Of a stretch of DNA of 64,000 nucleotides, positions 26,110 to 34,567 are shown piece after piece. How positions within the stretch are numbered: the first letter of the stretch is position 1; each line of letters opens with the position of its first letter. Where the stretch lies: positions 121,398 to 185,397 of the forward strand of contig JAENZI010000006.1 of assembly GCA_016841365.1 (NCBI GenBank). Reading direction: 5' to 3'. A program made the position numbers and the translations under genes. The notes below the pieces were generated by a model that had not been told where the DNA came from, searched no databases, and saw nothing but the letters and a program-made list of their open reading frames with translations. Origin of the DNA: Anaerolineaceae bacterium. GTDB lineage: Bacteria > Chloroflexota > Anaerolineae > Anaerolineales > Anaerolineaceae.

Positions 26110-26948
26110 GTGGTCTGATCCTCCCATTCAATTGAGTCTATCCCGTCAAACCGCTTTTTCATCACTGCAATCGCCTGCGGATTATTATCCACCAGGATAA
26201 ATTGCCTACCTAAATCGAGACAAACCTCTCCCACCGTCCCGCTGCCGGCAAAAAAATCAAGCACTAAATCGCCCGGGTTTGATGATACGCTGATGATCCT
26301 GCGCAAGACACCTACCGGTTTTTGAGTAGGATAACCCGTTTTTTCCTTGCTGTTTGTGCCCACTATGGTATGCCACCAGGTATCGGTCGGGAATTTACCC
26401 CGGGCAGCTTTCTCTTTGCCTACCAAACCTGGCGCCATATAGGGGATCCGGTCAACCTCTTCTCTGTTGAAAGTGTATTGGTCAGGATCTTTGACATAGA
26501 ACAAGATATTATCATGCTTGGCAGGCCAGCGGGTCTTCGATCTGCCGCCGAAATCATACGCCCAAATAATTTCATTTATAAAAGACTCTCTGCCAAAAAT
26601 TTCATCCAGCAACACTTTGCAATAATGCACTTCACGGTAATCAATATGGAAATACAAACTCCCGTCCGGTTTTAGCAACCGGTAAGCCTCCTGTAAACGC
26701 GGCTCTAAGAATCCCAGGTAGTCATCAAAATTATCACGATAGGCACGCTCACCTAAAACGGTGGTCTGGTAGCGATTCCCGCCAAAGCCCACCCGGTCGC
26801 CTTCACTGTCCTTTTCTACCGTAATTTGCTTACGCGATTGGCTCTTCCCAGTATTGAACGGCGGATCAATGTAGATCAGATCCACCGATTCCTCTTCCAT
26901 CTTCGTTAATACATCCAGGTTGTCAGCAAAATAGATTTTATTTTTCAT
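26094..26948 (-). CDS. Site-specific DNA methyltransferase (beta class, orphan)
   Basis: A 284-residue amino-methyltransferase. The catalytic motif IV (LIYIDPPFNTGKS) comes first and the AdoMet-binding motif I (LVLDFFAGSGTVGEV) last, which is the beta-class order of CcrM-like and many type II enzymes. YPTQKPVGVLRRII is the usual motif before motif I. DPPF suggests adenine-N6 methylation, though N4-cytosine cannot be excluded. No restriction endonuclease or specificity subunit is next to it, so it is either an orphan epigenetic regulator or a remnant of a restriction system. It is transcribed divergently from padR, and its stop overlaps the neighbouring gene's end. Confidence 0.92.
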   Translation of the reverse strand: MKNKIYFADNLDVLTKMEEESVDLIYIDPPFNTGKSQSRKQITVEKDSEGDRVGFGGNRYQTTVLGERAYRDNFDDYLGFLEPRLQEAYRLLKPDGSLYFHIDYREVHYCKVLLDEIFGRESFINEIIWAYDFGGRSKTRWPAKHDNILFYVKDPDQYTFNREEVDRIPYMAPGLVGKEKAARGKFPTDTWWHTIVGTNSKEKTGYPTQKPVGVLRRIISVSSNPGDLVLDFFAGSGTVGEVCLDLGRQFILVDNNPQAIAVMKKRFDGIDSIEWEDQTTHSAS

Positions 26949-27065
26949 AACCCCATTTTAACATCAAATCTAAAGGCGTTGGCTTGACCTCACGCAATCA
27001 AACTTGATCCTAAAAAGGCTCACAATTTTAATACTCCACACCAACCTTAAAATATCATCAATCTC

Positions 27066-27094
27066 TTGACATACTATGTGATATACACTATACT
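27066..27094 (+). promoter_or_regulatory. Promoter of padR operon
   Basis: Perfect TTGACA and TATACT separated by 17 bases. A second TATAAT at 27106-27111 lies closer to the gene. Confidence 0.7.
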
Positions 27095-27120
27095 CTTATG
27101 TATCATATAATGTATAGTAT
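27071..27120. promoter_or_regulatory. Dyad-rich operator region for PadR
   Basis: ATACTAT (27071-27077) and its reverse complement ATAGTAT (27114-27120) flank the core promoter, and a smaller near-palindrome GTGATATACAC covers the -10. PadR regulators typically repress their own operon through such AT-rich dyads; binding here is inferred. Confidence 0.5.
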
Positions 27121-27138
27121 GTTGAAAGGCGTTACAAA

Positions 27139-27477
27139 ATGACAGATGACACCATACAAACCCAAACCCAAAACCTGGTGCAGGAATTGCGCCGGGGGGT
27201 GATCATTCTCGCCGTTCTCAGTCAGCTCCACGAAGAACAATATGGCTACTCACTGATGAAGCGGCTTGAAGATCAGGGGATGCAGGTAGACCAGGGCACC
27301 CTTTACCCCCTGCTGCGCCGGCTTGAAGAGCAAGAATTGCTCGAGAGCAACTGGCGTGTTGAATCCTCCCGTCCCCGCCGATATTACGCCCTGAGTGATT
27401 TCGGCAAAAAGGTCTTGCAAGAAATGACCAACGAATGGTCACGGATCAAGACCACAGTTGATGAATTATTAGCATAA
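27139..27477 (+). CDS. PadR family transcriptional regulator
   Basis: A 112-residue winged-helix regulator. The PadR core is plain: RRGVIILAVLSQLHEEQYGYSL, then QVDQGTLYPLLRRLEEQELL as the recognition helix and wing entry, and RPRRYYALSDFGKKVL as the wing. It has the short C-terminal helix of the PadR-s2 subgroup, used for dimerisation. It is followed three bases later by a membrane protein with a PadR-associated HAAS domain, the classic two-gene arrangement in which PadR represses its own membrane partner. The promoter is embedded in inverted repeats. Confidence 0.95.
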   Translation: MTDDTIQTQTQNLVQELRRGVIILAVLSQLHEEQYGYSLMKRLEDQGMQVDQGTLYPLLRRLEEQELLESNWRVESSRPRRYYALSDFGKKVLQEMTNEWSRIKTTVDELLA

Positions 27478-27480
27478 GAA

Positions 27481-28521
27481 ATGGAGAACAAAATGAAATT
27501 AATTGATTTATATTTAGAAGATATCCGCAAACGTCTGCCCCCACGCAACCGGGAAGACATCCTCAATGAGATCCATTCCACACTAATGGATATGATTGAA
27601 GACCGAAACCCTCGTGCTGGAGAGCCTCATGACGAAGAGACTGTCAAATCCGTTCTGAAGGAATTTGGTTCTCCCCGCAAAGTCGCTCAGCAATATTCGC
27701 GGCACAATTATCTGATTGGCCCCGAAATGTTCCCCACCTACTTGCAGGTGTTAAAGATCGTGTTGATCGTCATCGCCGGGTTAAACCTGTTCGGCATCAT
27801 CATGGCCATCGTCGGGCAGACTGGCGTCGGTGAAAGCATGTTCGAGGCGATTGCTGAAGTTTTCGCCGGGCTGTTTAGCAGCTTGTTTAGCGGGTTTGGC
27901 GTGGTGACGCTTGTGTTTGCCAGCATCGAGCGAACCGTACCCGAACAGGTAAAAATTAAGGTTGAACAGGATTGGTCACCCGACGATCTATTAGAACAGG
28001 AAGACCGCCATACAATCAAGATCACCGAATTGGCACTTGAGATCACTTTTACCCTGGTCTTTATTGTCCTGATCAATTTCTTCCTCGACCGGATCGGGAT
28101 TTACTACTTAGGCGAGTCAGGTTGGGTATCAGCCCCCATCCTGAACGAGAATTTCTTGCGCTACATCCCCTGGATCACGGCTGTACAGGTATTGAGCATC
28201 ATCCTGGCGCTTTATCTCATCCGCCGGGGCTACCGGGATAAAATTTCGGCGCTTGCCAAGTTGTTCATCAATGCCTTTTCAATCGCCCTTAATTTTGCGA
28301 TCCTGACCGGACCGGACGTCATCACCATCACCCAATCTGCGTGGCAGGCCCTCAACTTCGATCTGGCGATCACCGCTGAGCAGCTCACCCGGGGCATGAA
28401 CATCGGGCTGGACGTCATCCTGGGGTTAGCCATTTTTGGGCTCGTCGTCGAATCCATCAAACTGATCTACGAGTCCTTTATCAAAGGCTCCCATACCAGG
28501 ATCGAAATCGAAACAGATTAA
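27481..28521 (+). CDS. HAAS-domain membrane protein paired with PadR
   Basis: A 346-residue membrane protein. Residues about 1-85 match the HAAS domain (helices around YLEDIRKRLPPRNREDILNEI and VKSVLKEFGSPRKVAQQY), a cytoplasmic helical domain found almost always beside PadR genes. Six or so membrane segments follow (about 90-330). These modules are thought to sense membrane or envelope conditions, but no ligand is known here. The start at 27481 gives a 3-base gap to padR; a second ATG four codons later (27493) is also possible. A strong terminator ends the operon. Confidence 0.82.
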   Translation: MENKMKLIDLYLEDIRKRLPPRNREDILNEIHSTLMDMIEDRNPRAGEPHDEETVKSVLKEFGSPRKVAQQYSRHNYLIGPEMFPTYLQVLKIVLIVIAGLNLFGIIMAIVGQTGVGESMFEAIAEVFAGLFSSLFSGFGVVTLVFASIERTVPEQVKIKVEQDWSPDDLLEQEDRHTIKITELALEITFTLVFIVLINFFLDRIGIYYLGESGWVSAPILNENFLRYIPWITAVQVLSIILALYLIRRGYRDKISALAKLFINAFSIALNFAILTGPDVITITQSAWQALNFDLAITAEQLTRGMNIGLDVILGLAIFGLVVESIKLIYESFIKGSHTRIEIETD

Positions 28522-28548
28522 CACTAACCCCAATCCCCATCACAGCAA

Positions 28549-28585
28549 AAGCTGCACCGACTTAGCGGTGCAGCTTTTTTTATTT
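28549..28585 (+). terminator. Terminator of the padR operon
   Basis: An 11-bp perfect stem (AAGCTGCACCG / CGGTGCAGCTT) with a six-base loop and a run of T residues. Confidence 0.9.
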
Positions 28586-28598
28586 AGGATTGCGTTTT

Positions 28599-28627
28599 TT
28601 GAGTTTTGGATGAGTTTCTGTTATAAT
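28599..28627 (+). promoter_or_regulatory. Promoter of acidic lipoprotein gene
   Basis: TTGAGT and perfect TATAAT with a 17-base spacer. Confidence 0.6.
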
Positions 28628-28673
28628 TATGACATTAAAGATAATAATTATAATAATAAAAGGAGCAGAACCC

Positions 28674-29591
28674 ATGCGCAAAAAATTTCTTCCGTTGTTT
28701 CTGATCATCAGCGCGGTGTTTTTATTTGGCTGCGGCTTAACCGACATCTTTGCAGATGAAGCAGAGCAAGCCGTTGATACGATCATCGACGAGGTCAGCT
28801 CAATAGAGCTCTCCAAAACAGAAGAACCCCCTCAACCCCAGGCAACAGAACCCACCGAAGCAGTCTCTAATACAGAGGAGGTTGAGGCATCAGTAGAAGA
28901 CTCAAGTACAGAGGATGATTCTGTCATTTCTCTCACCAATGCCAGTGCTTGCTATCATCCCTATTTTCCGATCTCAGATGGCGCAACATGGACCTTTGAC
29001 GATGCCGAGAGCGGCGGATATACCCTCGAGATCGCCGAAACCGAAGAGGACGCCTTCACCATGATCCAAACTTTGGAGAGTGAAGACACGATCTTCACCG
29101 TTGATTGGATCTGTTCGGATGAGGGTTTGCTGAGAGGCAGCTTTGGGCAGGTGGATCTTTTCAGCCAGGCAGCGGGAGAAGAGGAATCAGAATTTGAGTT
29201 CGAAACGCTCATCTGGGAAGGCGAAACCCTGCCATCCCCCGAACTGATGGCGTTAGGTCACACATGGACATCGGAATATCAGCTTGCCGGCGAAATGGAT
29301 CTGGATAGTTTCGCTGGCACAATGGAGGTGACGGTGAGCATTGACCATGAAATTGGCGCCATCGAAGAGGTCACCGTCCCAGCAGGGACATTTGAAGAAG
29401 CCGTGCGGGTGGACAGCATCGGACAGATCGAAATGGTCATGATGATGGGCGAGATGTCCACGCCGTTCAGCGGCACCACATTCAATTACAGCACCTGGTA
29501 TGTAGAAGGCATCGGGATGGTGAAATCCAGCAACGATTATGCCGGTACCCTTTCTGTGGTTGAATTAGTCGATTCTTCCCTGATCGAATAA
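28674..29591 (+). CDS. Acidic lipoprotein of unknown function
   Basis: A 305-residue lipoprotein. The signal peptide ends in the lipobox LFGC, with the lipidated cysteine near residue 20. A Glu/Pro/Thr-rich spacer of about 80 residues follows, then a beta-rich domain from about 95 to the end that begins CYHPYFPISDGATWTF and contains VPAGTFEEAVRVD. That arrangement resembles beta-barrel or lipocalin-like domains in other envelope lipoproteins, but I do not recognise the family. The ATG at 28674 has AGGAG upstream; the frame extends further upstream without support. It is likely exposed on the outer side of the single membrane. Confidence 0.8.
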   Translation: MRKKFLPLFLIISAVFLFGCGLTDIFADEAEQAVDTIIDEVSSIELSKTEEPPQPQATEPTEAVSNTEEVEASVEDSSTEDDSVISLTNASACYHPYFPISDGATWTFDDAESGGYTLEIAETEEDAFTMIQTLESEDTIFTVDWICSDEGLLRGSFGQVDLFSQAAGEEESEFEFETLIWEGETLPSPELMALGHTWTSEYQLAGEMDLDSFAGTMEVTVSIDHEIGAIEEVTVPAGTFEEAVRVDSIGQIEMVMMMGEMSTPFSGTTFNYSTWYVEGIGMVKSSNDYAGTLSVVELVDSSLIE

Positions 29592-29728
29592 GAAAGCAAG
29601 TCTTTTACAACCAATAAAAGGTGCTCCAAACATGAAGTCCTAAGCTCGTCACCAGGAAACCGCTGTTCAACAAGCACAATCGCGGTATACTTGTAAAAAA
29701 TACCCATATATGTAAAAAGGAGCGCGTG

Positions 29729-30088
29729 ATGGGACATATTCCAGAAGATGACAATTTTGATGAATTCATGAATGCATCCGCCGAAGAGTGGAGCAAACCT
29801 GAAGAACCCCTGCCGCATCCCAGCCCACCCCCAGAAGAAACCGATCGCTGGGGCTCACCCACGGCAGACAAAGAGGTACTTGATGACCCAAATCGCTGGG
29901 GGTCTGAACAACCCGAAAAACCAAAGCCTGTTATGGCGACCCCAGAGGGTAAAAAGTCATCCAAATGGTGGTCGATCCCCTTGGTGGTGATCATCGTCTC
30001 CTGTCTGTGTATTGCCATCGCTTGTTTTGGGCTTTACTATCTTGGCACAGAAGTGTTTGAGTGGATTGATCTTTCTGCCTGGTTCTAA
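29729..30088 (+). CDS. Tail-anchored-like single-membrane protein
   Basis: A 119-residue protein with an acidic, proline-rich cytoplasmic region (about 1-75) containing two copies of a DRWGS/NRWGS element, a membrane helix (about 82-103) and a short external tail. AGGAG lies six bases upstream of the ATG at 29729, which is preferred over a GTG one codon earlier. The two D/N-RWGS repeats look like short binding motifs. I do not recognise the family. A terminator follows, shared with the convergent polyphosphate kinase gene. Confidence 0.78.
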   Translation: MGHIPEDDNFDEFMNASAEEWSKPEEPLPHPSPPPEETDRWGSPTADKEVLDDPNRWGSEQPEKPKPVMATPEGKKSSKWWSIPLVVIIVSCLCIAIACFGLYYLGTEVFEWIDLSAWF

Positions 30089-30107
30089 TTTCATAAACAT
30101 AAAAAAC

Positions 30108-30148
30108 AAGCCCACGCTTTAATTTAAAGGCGTGGGCTTTTTTTCTTT
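30108..30148. terminator. Bidirectional terminator, 29729 gene and ppk
   Basis: AAGCCCACGC / GCGTGGGCTT stem with T-runs on both strands, placed between two convergent genes. Confidence 0.88.
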
Positions 30149-30154
30149 TGATAG

Positions 30155-32287
30155 TTAACGCTGGTTCAAAAACCAGCGCTGGACATCGATCAACTCGCCT
30201 TTATCTGGCTCTTGTGCATAATCATAATCCCCATCGGATTGCATCTCCCAGGCCTTAATCTTCTTTTTCAGGTAAATTTCCAGCACATCATCCCGTAGAT
30301 GCCGGATCAGTTCTTCACTTTCTACAGGGAAAAGCACTTCCACCCGCTGATTCAGGTTGCGCGGCATCAAATCTGCGCTGCCCATATAAATAATCTCTTT
30401 GCCGTGATTATGGAAGTAATAAATCCGGCTATGCTCCAAAAAGCGCCCCACCACACTGATCACCCGGATATTGTCACTCAACCCTGCCACGCCCGGAAGC
30501 AAACAGCAGATGCCCCTCACAATCAGGTCAACCTGCACACCTGCCTGCGACGCCTGGTATAGGCTCCGAATCAAGCCCTCATCCACCAGTGCATTCATCT
30601 TCAAGATGATCCTGCCGTCACCATGCTTTTTATGGTTGGCAATTTCCTGCCTGATCAAATCCTGAAATTCCTCACGCATCTGCACCGGCGCTACCATTAA
30701 TTTCCTGTAATCCTCTTTGGAAGAATACCCTGTCAGGAAGTTGAAAAGGTCTGTGGCGTCTGCGCCGATAGCATCGTCGCAGGTGAACATCCCGATATCT
30801 TCATAGAGCTGTGCGGTAATGTGATTGTAATTCCCGGTCGCCATGTGCACATATCGGCGGATATGCTCATCCTCTTTACGTACTACCAGGGCGATCTTGG
30901 AATGCGTCTTCAACCCCATCAAGCCATATGTGACATGCACGCCCTCCTGCTCAAGCAATTTTGCCCATTCGATATTACTTTCCTCGTCAAACCGGGCTTT
31001 TAGCTCGACCAAAACGGCGACCTGCTTGCCATAATCCCGCCGGGCCTGAAGCAGTGCCTTCACAACAGGGGAATTTCGGCCAACGCGGTAAAGTGTTTGT
31101 TTGATCGCCAGCACATCTGGATCAATTGCGGCGTGGTGCAAAAAATCCACCACCGGGTCAAATGACTCATAAGGGTGATGCAGCATGATATCACTGCGGC
31201 GGATGGCGGCAAAAAATTGCTCGGGCGTATGGTCACGTTCCATCTTTAGTGCCTGAGGTGTAACCGGGGAAAATTGGGGAAATTTCAGGTCTGGCCGATC
31301 CACCTGTGAAATTTGCACCAGGTGGCGCAAAACGATCACCCGTTCGTAGGTGTAAATGAATTGAGGATCAACATTCAGGTTGTCCACCAAAATTTTCAAT
31401 ACGTAATCCGGCATGTCTTTATTGACTAACAGCCGAACTACCGAACCAAATCGGCGCCTGCGCACGCTCTCTTCCATGACTTCCAACAAGTCCATCACTT
31501 CCAAACCCTGCAGTTCCACTTCTGCATTGCGCACAACATGGAAGGGATGCGCTTCAAGCACCTTCATGCCCGGGAAGAGATCACCCAGATTCTCTAGGAT
31601 CACATCACAGATCCACACAAAAGCGTGTTTCTTGACGCGTTTTGCACGGGGCGATGCGTCATAGGCGGCTTTGTGCACTGGTAAAAAGTGCGGCAGAGAA
31701 CCGGGCACCTTCAGGCGGGCAAAATGCCGCATACCGTTCGGGTCTTCCACCAGAACTGCCAGGTTGTAGCTCAAATTTGAGATGTATGGGAACGGATGCC
31801 CCGGGTCAAAAGCCAGCGGGGTCAGCACCGGGAAGATCACCTCTTTGTAATAGGCGTTCACCCGTGCTCGCTGTGCTTTATTCAGGTCAGCATAGTGATA
31901 GATATCGATCCCCGCTTGAGTAAGCAGAGGGTGAAGCTCATCCTCGAAACATTCCTGTGCATCCCGGATCAATTTATGCGCTTCTTTGCGGATTTCCTGC
32001 AACTGCATCTGCGGGGTGAGATTTTCAAAATAAAAATGGCCTTTCTTTGTTGTATTTTCCATGGTTAGGCCGCCTACCCGCACCATGAAAAACTCATCCA
32101 TGATCGAACCCAAAAGTCCCAGAAAACGCACCCGTTCCAGCAACGGATTCTCCGGGTTCATCGCCTCGAAAAGCACACGACGCTGGAATTTTAACATCGA
32201 TAATTCCCGGTTGATGTAATTCATCGGGTCATCAATCAACGCTGAATGCGATTCGAGATTTTGTTTAACATCCTTTTTTGGATTCAT
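30155..32287 (-). CDS. ppk1: Polyphosphate kinase 1
   Basis: A 710-residue PPK1 that reversibly makes inorganic polyphosphate from ATP. The N-domain starts INRELSMLKFQRRVL, followed by the dimerisation/H domain and two phospholipase-D-like catalytic domains. The first has the phospho-accepting histidine in GLMGLKTHSKIALVVR, and the second has YYFHNHGKEIIYMGSADLMP with the second conserved histidine. Length is standard. GAGGG supports ATG 32287. It lies divergently next to a P-loop kinase gene and, beyond that, inorganic pyrophosphatase, giving a small phosphate-metabolism cluster. Confidence 0.97.
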   Translation of the reverse strand: MNPKKDVKQNLESHSALIDDPMNYINRELSMLKFQRRVLFEAMNPENPLLERVRFLGLLGSIMDEFFMVRVGGLTMENTTKKGHFYFENLTPQMQLQEIRKEAHKLIRDAQECFEDELHPLLTQAGIDIYHYADLNKAQRARVNAYYKEVIFPVLTPLAFDPGHPFPYISNLSYNLAVLVEDPNGMRHFARLKVPGSLPHFLPVHKAAYDASPRAKRVKKHAFVWICDVILENLGDLFPGMKVLEAHPFHVVRNAEVELQGLEVMDLLEVMEESVRRRRFGSVVRLLVNKDMPDYVLKILVDNLNVDPQFIYTYERVIVLRHLVQISQVDRPDLKFPQFSPVTPQALKMERDHTPEQFFAAIRRSDIMLHHPYESFDPVVDFLHHAAIDPDVLAIKQTLYRVGRNSPVVKALLQARRDYGKQVAVLVELKARFDEESNIEWAKLLEQEGVHVTYGLMGLKTHSKIALVVRKEDEHIRRYVHMATGNYNHITAQLYEDIGMFTCDDAIGADATDLFNFLTGYSSKEDYRKLMVAPVQMREEFQDLIRQEIANHKKHGDGRIILKMNALVDEGLIRSLYQASQAGVQVDLIVRGICCLLPGVAGLSDNIRVISVVGRFLEHSRIYYFHNHGKEIIYMGSADLMPRNLNQRVEVLFPVESEELIRHLRDDVLEIYLKKKIKAWEMQSDGDYDYAQEPDKGELIDVQRWFLNQR

Positions 32288-32378
32288 ACACCATACCCTC
32301 ACACAAACCACAATTGCCCAGTAACTTAGTATACAACATTTCCCGTTTGCGCTCTCATAAGAGGGCTATAATTGACTC

Positions 32379-33063
32379 ATGCAGCCCAAGCAGTTGATAG
32401 ACAAACTGGCAGATATGATCAGCGATCACACCCTATCCCAACCCATTTCGGGTGGCGATTGACGGCGCCGATGCGGCAGGGAAAACAACACTTGCTGATT
32501 CATTGGCGTCAGCGTTGAGCGCAAAACAGCGCGAGGTAGTTCGCATCAGTGCTGATGATTTTCATCTCCCCAGACACATCCGCTATCAACAAGGCAGCCT
32601 CTCACCTGAAGGGTTTTATGAGGATTCGTTTAACTACCCAGCACTGATCAACGATGTTTTGCAACCCTTAGGTCCGCATGGCAGCCGTCAATACCGGCTG
32701 GCGGTATTCGACCTGCAAGCAGACAAACCTAACGCTGCACCACTAAGATCAGCCAGCGTTAATGCAATCCTGCTCATGGACGGCATCTTTCTGCTGCGCC
32801 CCGAATTATTGTCTTACTGGGACCTGACCATTCACCTCGTGGTCGACCTTGCCACCAGCGCGGCACGCGGCATCGCCCGGGATGCAGATCAGATTGGCGA
32901 TATTGCACTCGCAACAGCACGCTACCAGCAACGTTACATCCCCGGACAGATGCTTTATCACCGCAGGGCAAACCCGCTTGACAAAGCCGACATCCTCATT
33001 GACAATAGTGATCTAGAAGTGCCTGAAATTATCCGATTTCCGGAGTTTACCTCCGCAAAATAA
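32379..33063 (+). CDS. Uridine kinase-like P-loop kinase with apparent frameshift
   Basis: From a GTG at 32452 one frame gives 203 residues starting MAIDGADAAGKTTLAD, with the P-loop GADAAGKTT, the DDFHLP substrate-site segment and the ILLMDGIFLL strand of the uridine kinase/phosphoribulokinase fold. This start is implausible: it has no Shine-Dalgarno and cuts off the first beta strand. In another frame, ATG 32379 encodes MQPKQLIDKLADMISDHTL, which looks like the missing N-terminal helix, but it stops at 32462. The two frames join around 32440, where the second frame reads PFRVAIDGAD, so one extra base in CAACCCATTTCGGG would explain it. Either a sequence error, a recent mutation, or +1 frameshifting. 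The kinase domain itself is intact. Confidence 0.65.
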
Positions 33064-33087
33064 AAGATAAGAAAAGGAAGAAATATT

Positions 33088-33714
33088 ATGGAGAAACCGT
33101 CAAACTTTCCCTCCCCGTTTTATCGCTGGCGTCCTCATCCCTGGCATGGACTTGAAGTCGGCCCCGAACCGCCAATCCGGGTGCATGCCTACATTGAAAT
33201 GACTCCCTTTGACTACATCAAATATGAAGTCCACAAAGTAACCGGTTACTTGTATGTAGACCGTCCCCAACGCACCTCTGCCCTACCGCCAACATTATAC
33301 GGCCTTATCCCGCGCACCTATTGCGACGCGAGAGTAAAAAGCCTTTCAGAAAATGCCAAACGCGGTGATGGCGACCCACTTGACATTTGTGTGGTGAGTG
33401 AGCGCCCGATTGACCGGTCGGAAATTTTGCTGAATGCCGTGGTGGTCGGCGTCATCCAACTTTTGGATCATGAAGAGGCAGACGATAAAATTGTCGCCGT
33501 CCTGGAAAACGACCTGATCTATGGGCACATCCGGGATATCGACGAATTGCCAAAGGTGCTGGTTGAGCGTATGCAGCATTACTTTAAAACCTATAAGATG
33601 ATCCCCGGGGAGGAGCCCGCCATCAAACTGCTTGGAACTTCTGGCGTTAAAAAAGCCAAAAAGATCGTTGAGGCAGCCATGGAAGATTATAATGATGCAT
33701 TCGGGCGGATGTAG
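33088..33714 (+). CDS. ppa: Inorganic pyrophosphatase, class I
   Basis: A 208-residue soluble pyrophosphatase. The metal-binding signature [11 protein letters not shown] is intact, along with the substrate contacts in [13 protein letters not shown] and the YFKTYK motif near the C-terminus. It hydrolyses pyrophosphate to drive biosynthesis. GAAGGAAGA precedes the ATG. It sits 24 bases downstream of the uridine-kinase-like gene and close to polyphosphate kinase, an arrangement that groups phosphate-handling genes. Confidence 0.94.
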   Translation: MEKPSNFPSPFYRWRPHPWHGLEVGPEPPIRVHAYIEMTPFDYIKYEVHKVTGYLYVDRPQRTSALPPTLYGLIPRTYCDARVKSLSENAKRGDGDPLDICVVSERPIDRSEILLNAVVVGVIQLLDHEEADDKIVAVLENDLIYGHIRDIDELPKVLVERMQHYFKTYKMIPGEEPAIKLLGTSGVKKAKKIVEAAMEDYNDAFGRM

Positions 33715-33761
33715 TTTATTGCATAATAGAATAATATCCCTGAATTGCCATCAAAAAATGC

Positions 33762-33790
33762 TTGTTGAGTTTTCGGCTTCAAGTTAGAAT
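33762..33790 (+). promoter_or_regulatory. Candidate promoter for trmD
   Basis: TTGTTG and TAGAAT with a 17-base spacer, directly before the trmD start; the message would be nearly leaderless. Confidence 0.45.
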
Positions 33791-33796
33791 TCAGAC

Positions 33797-34537
33797 ATGC
33801 GTTTTGATATCTTTTCGTTATTCCCCGAAGTATTCGACTCTTATCTCAACACGAGCATCCTTAAACGAGCGCAGGATTCAGGCGCTCTGGATGTTCATAC
33901 CTACAACATCCGCGATTGGGCGACCGACAAACACCATACCACTGACGACACGCCGTATGGCGGCGGCGGGGGAATGGTGATGAAACCCGAACCGTTGTTC
34001 GCCGCGATCGAAACCGTGCTTGGCGACCCGCCGCCCTGCCCAGTGATTCTGCTCACCCCCCAGGGGCGGCGATTCAATCAGGATATCGCCTTTGAATTAG
34101 CCAACCATGACCGGCTGGCACTGCTATGCGGCCGTTACGAGAGCGTGGATGAACGCATCCGCCAGCATCTCGTCACAGACTCCATTTCTATCGGTGATTA
34201 TGTGCTGACCGGCGGCGAACTTCCTGCGCTGGTGCTGGTAGATGCAGTCACACGACTGCTGCCCGGTGTTTTAGGCGATCCGGATGCCGCCATGGATGAT
34301 TCCCATGCCACAGGCCTTCTTGAATACCCTCATTACACCCGCCCGCCCGAGTTTCGCAATTGGACCATCCCGGATGTGCTCCTCTCTGGCAATCATGCAG
34401 AAATCGACCGCTGGCGGCGGCAGGAAGCCCTCAGGCGGACCCTCAACCTCAGACCCGATCTCCTGGAGACAGCAGACCTCCAGGAAGACGATATAGCTTA
34501 CCTAAAATCTTTAGGATACACCCCAAAAAATTCATAA
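33797..34537 (+). CDS. trmD: tRNA (guanine37-N1)-methyltransferase
   Basis: A 246-residue SPOUT methyltransferase that makes m1G37 next to the anticodon, preventing frameshifts. The N-terminus [13 protein letters not shown] is diagnostic. The trefoil-knot AdoMet site is visible as [13 protein letters not shown] and [18 protein letters not shown], and the [12 protein letters not shown] loop precedes it. The C-terminal tRNA-binding helix is complete. It is separated from the usual rimM-trmD-rplS cluster, as no ribosomal partner is beside it. Confidence 0.97.
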   Translation: MRFDIFSLFPEVFDSYLNTSILKRAQDSGALDVHTYNIRDWATDKHHTTDDTPYGGGGGMVMKPEPLFAAIETVLGDPPPCPVILLTPQGRRFNQDIAFELANHDRLALLCGRYESVDERIRQHLVTDSISIGDYVLTGGELPALVLVDAVTRLLPGVLGDPDAAMDDSHATGLLEYPHYTRPPEFRNWTIPDVLLSGNHAEIDRWRRQEALRRTLNLRPDLLETADLQEDDIAYLKSLGYTPKNS

Positions 34538-34567
34538 ACCTCTAACCGCATCATTAATGGAGAAATA

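Noticed and set aside
32452..32462. GTG at 32452 as a normal start for the uridine-kinase-like gene
   Set aside because: No ribosome site, and the first strand of the fold would be missing; a frameshift explains more.
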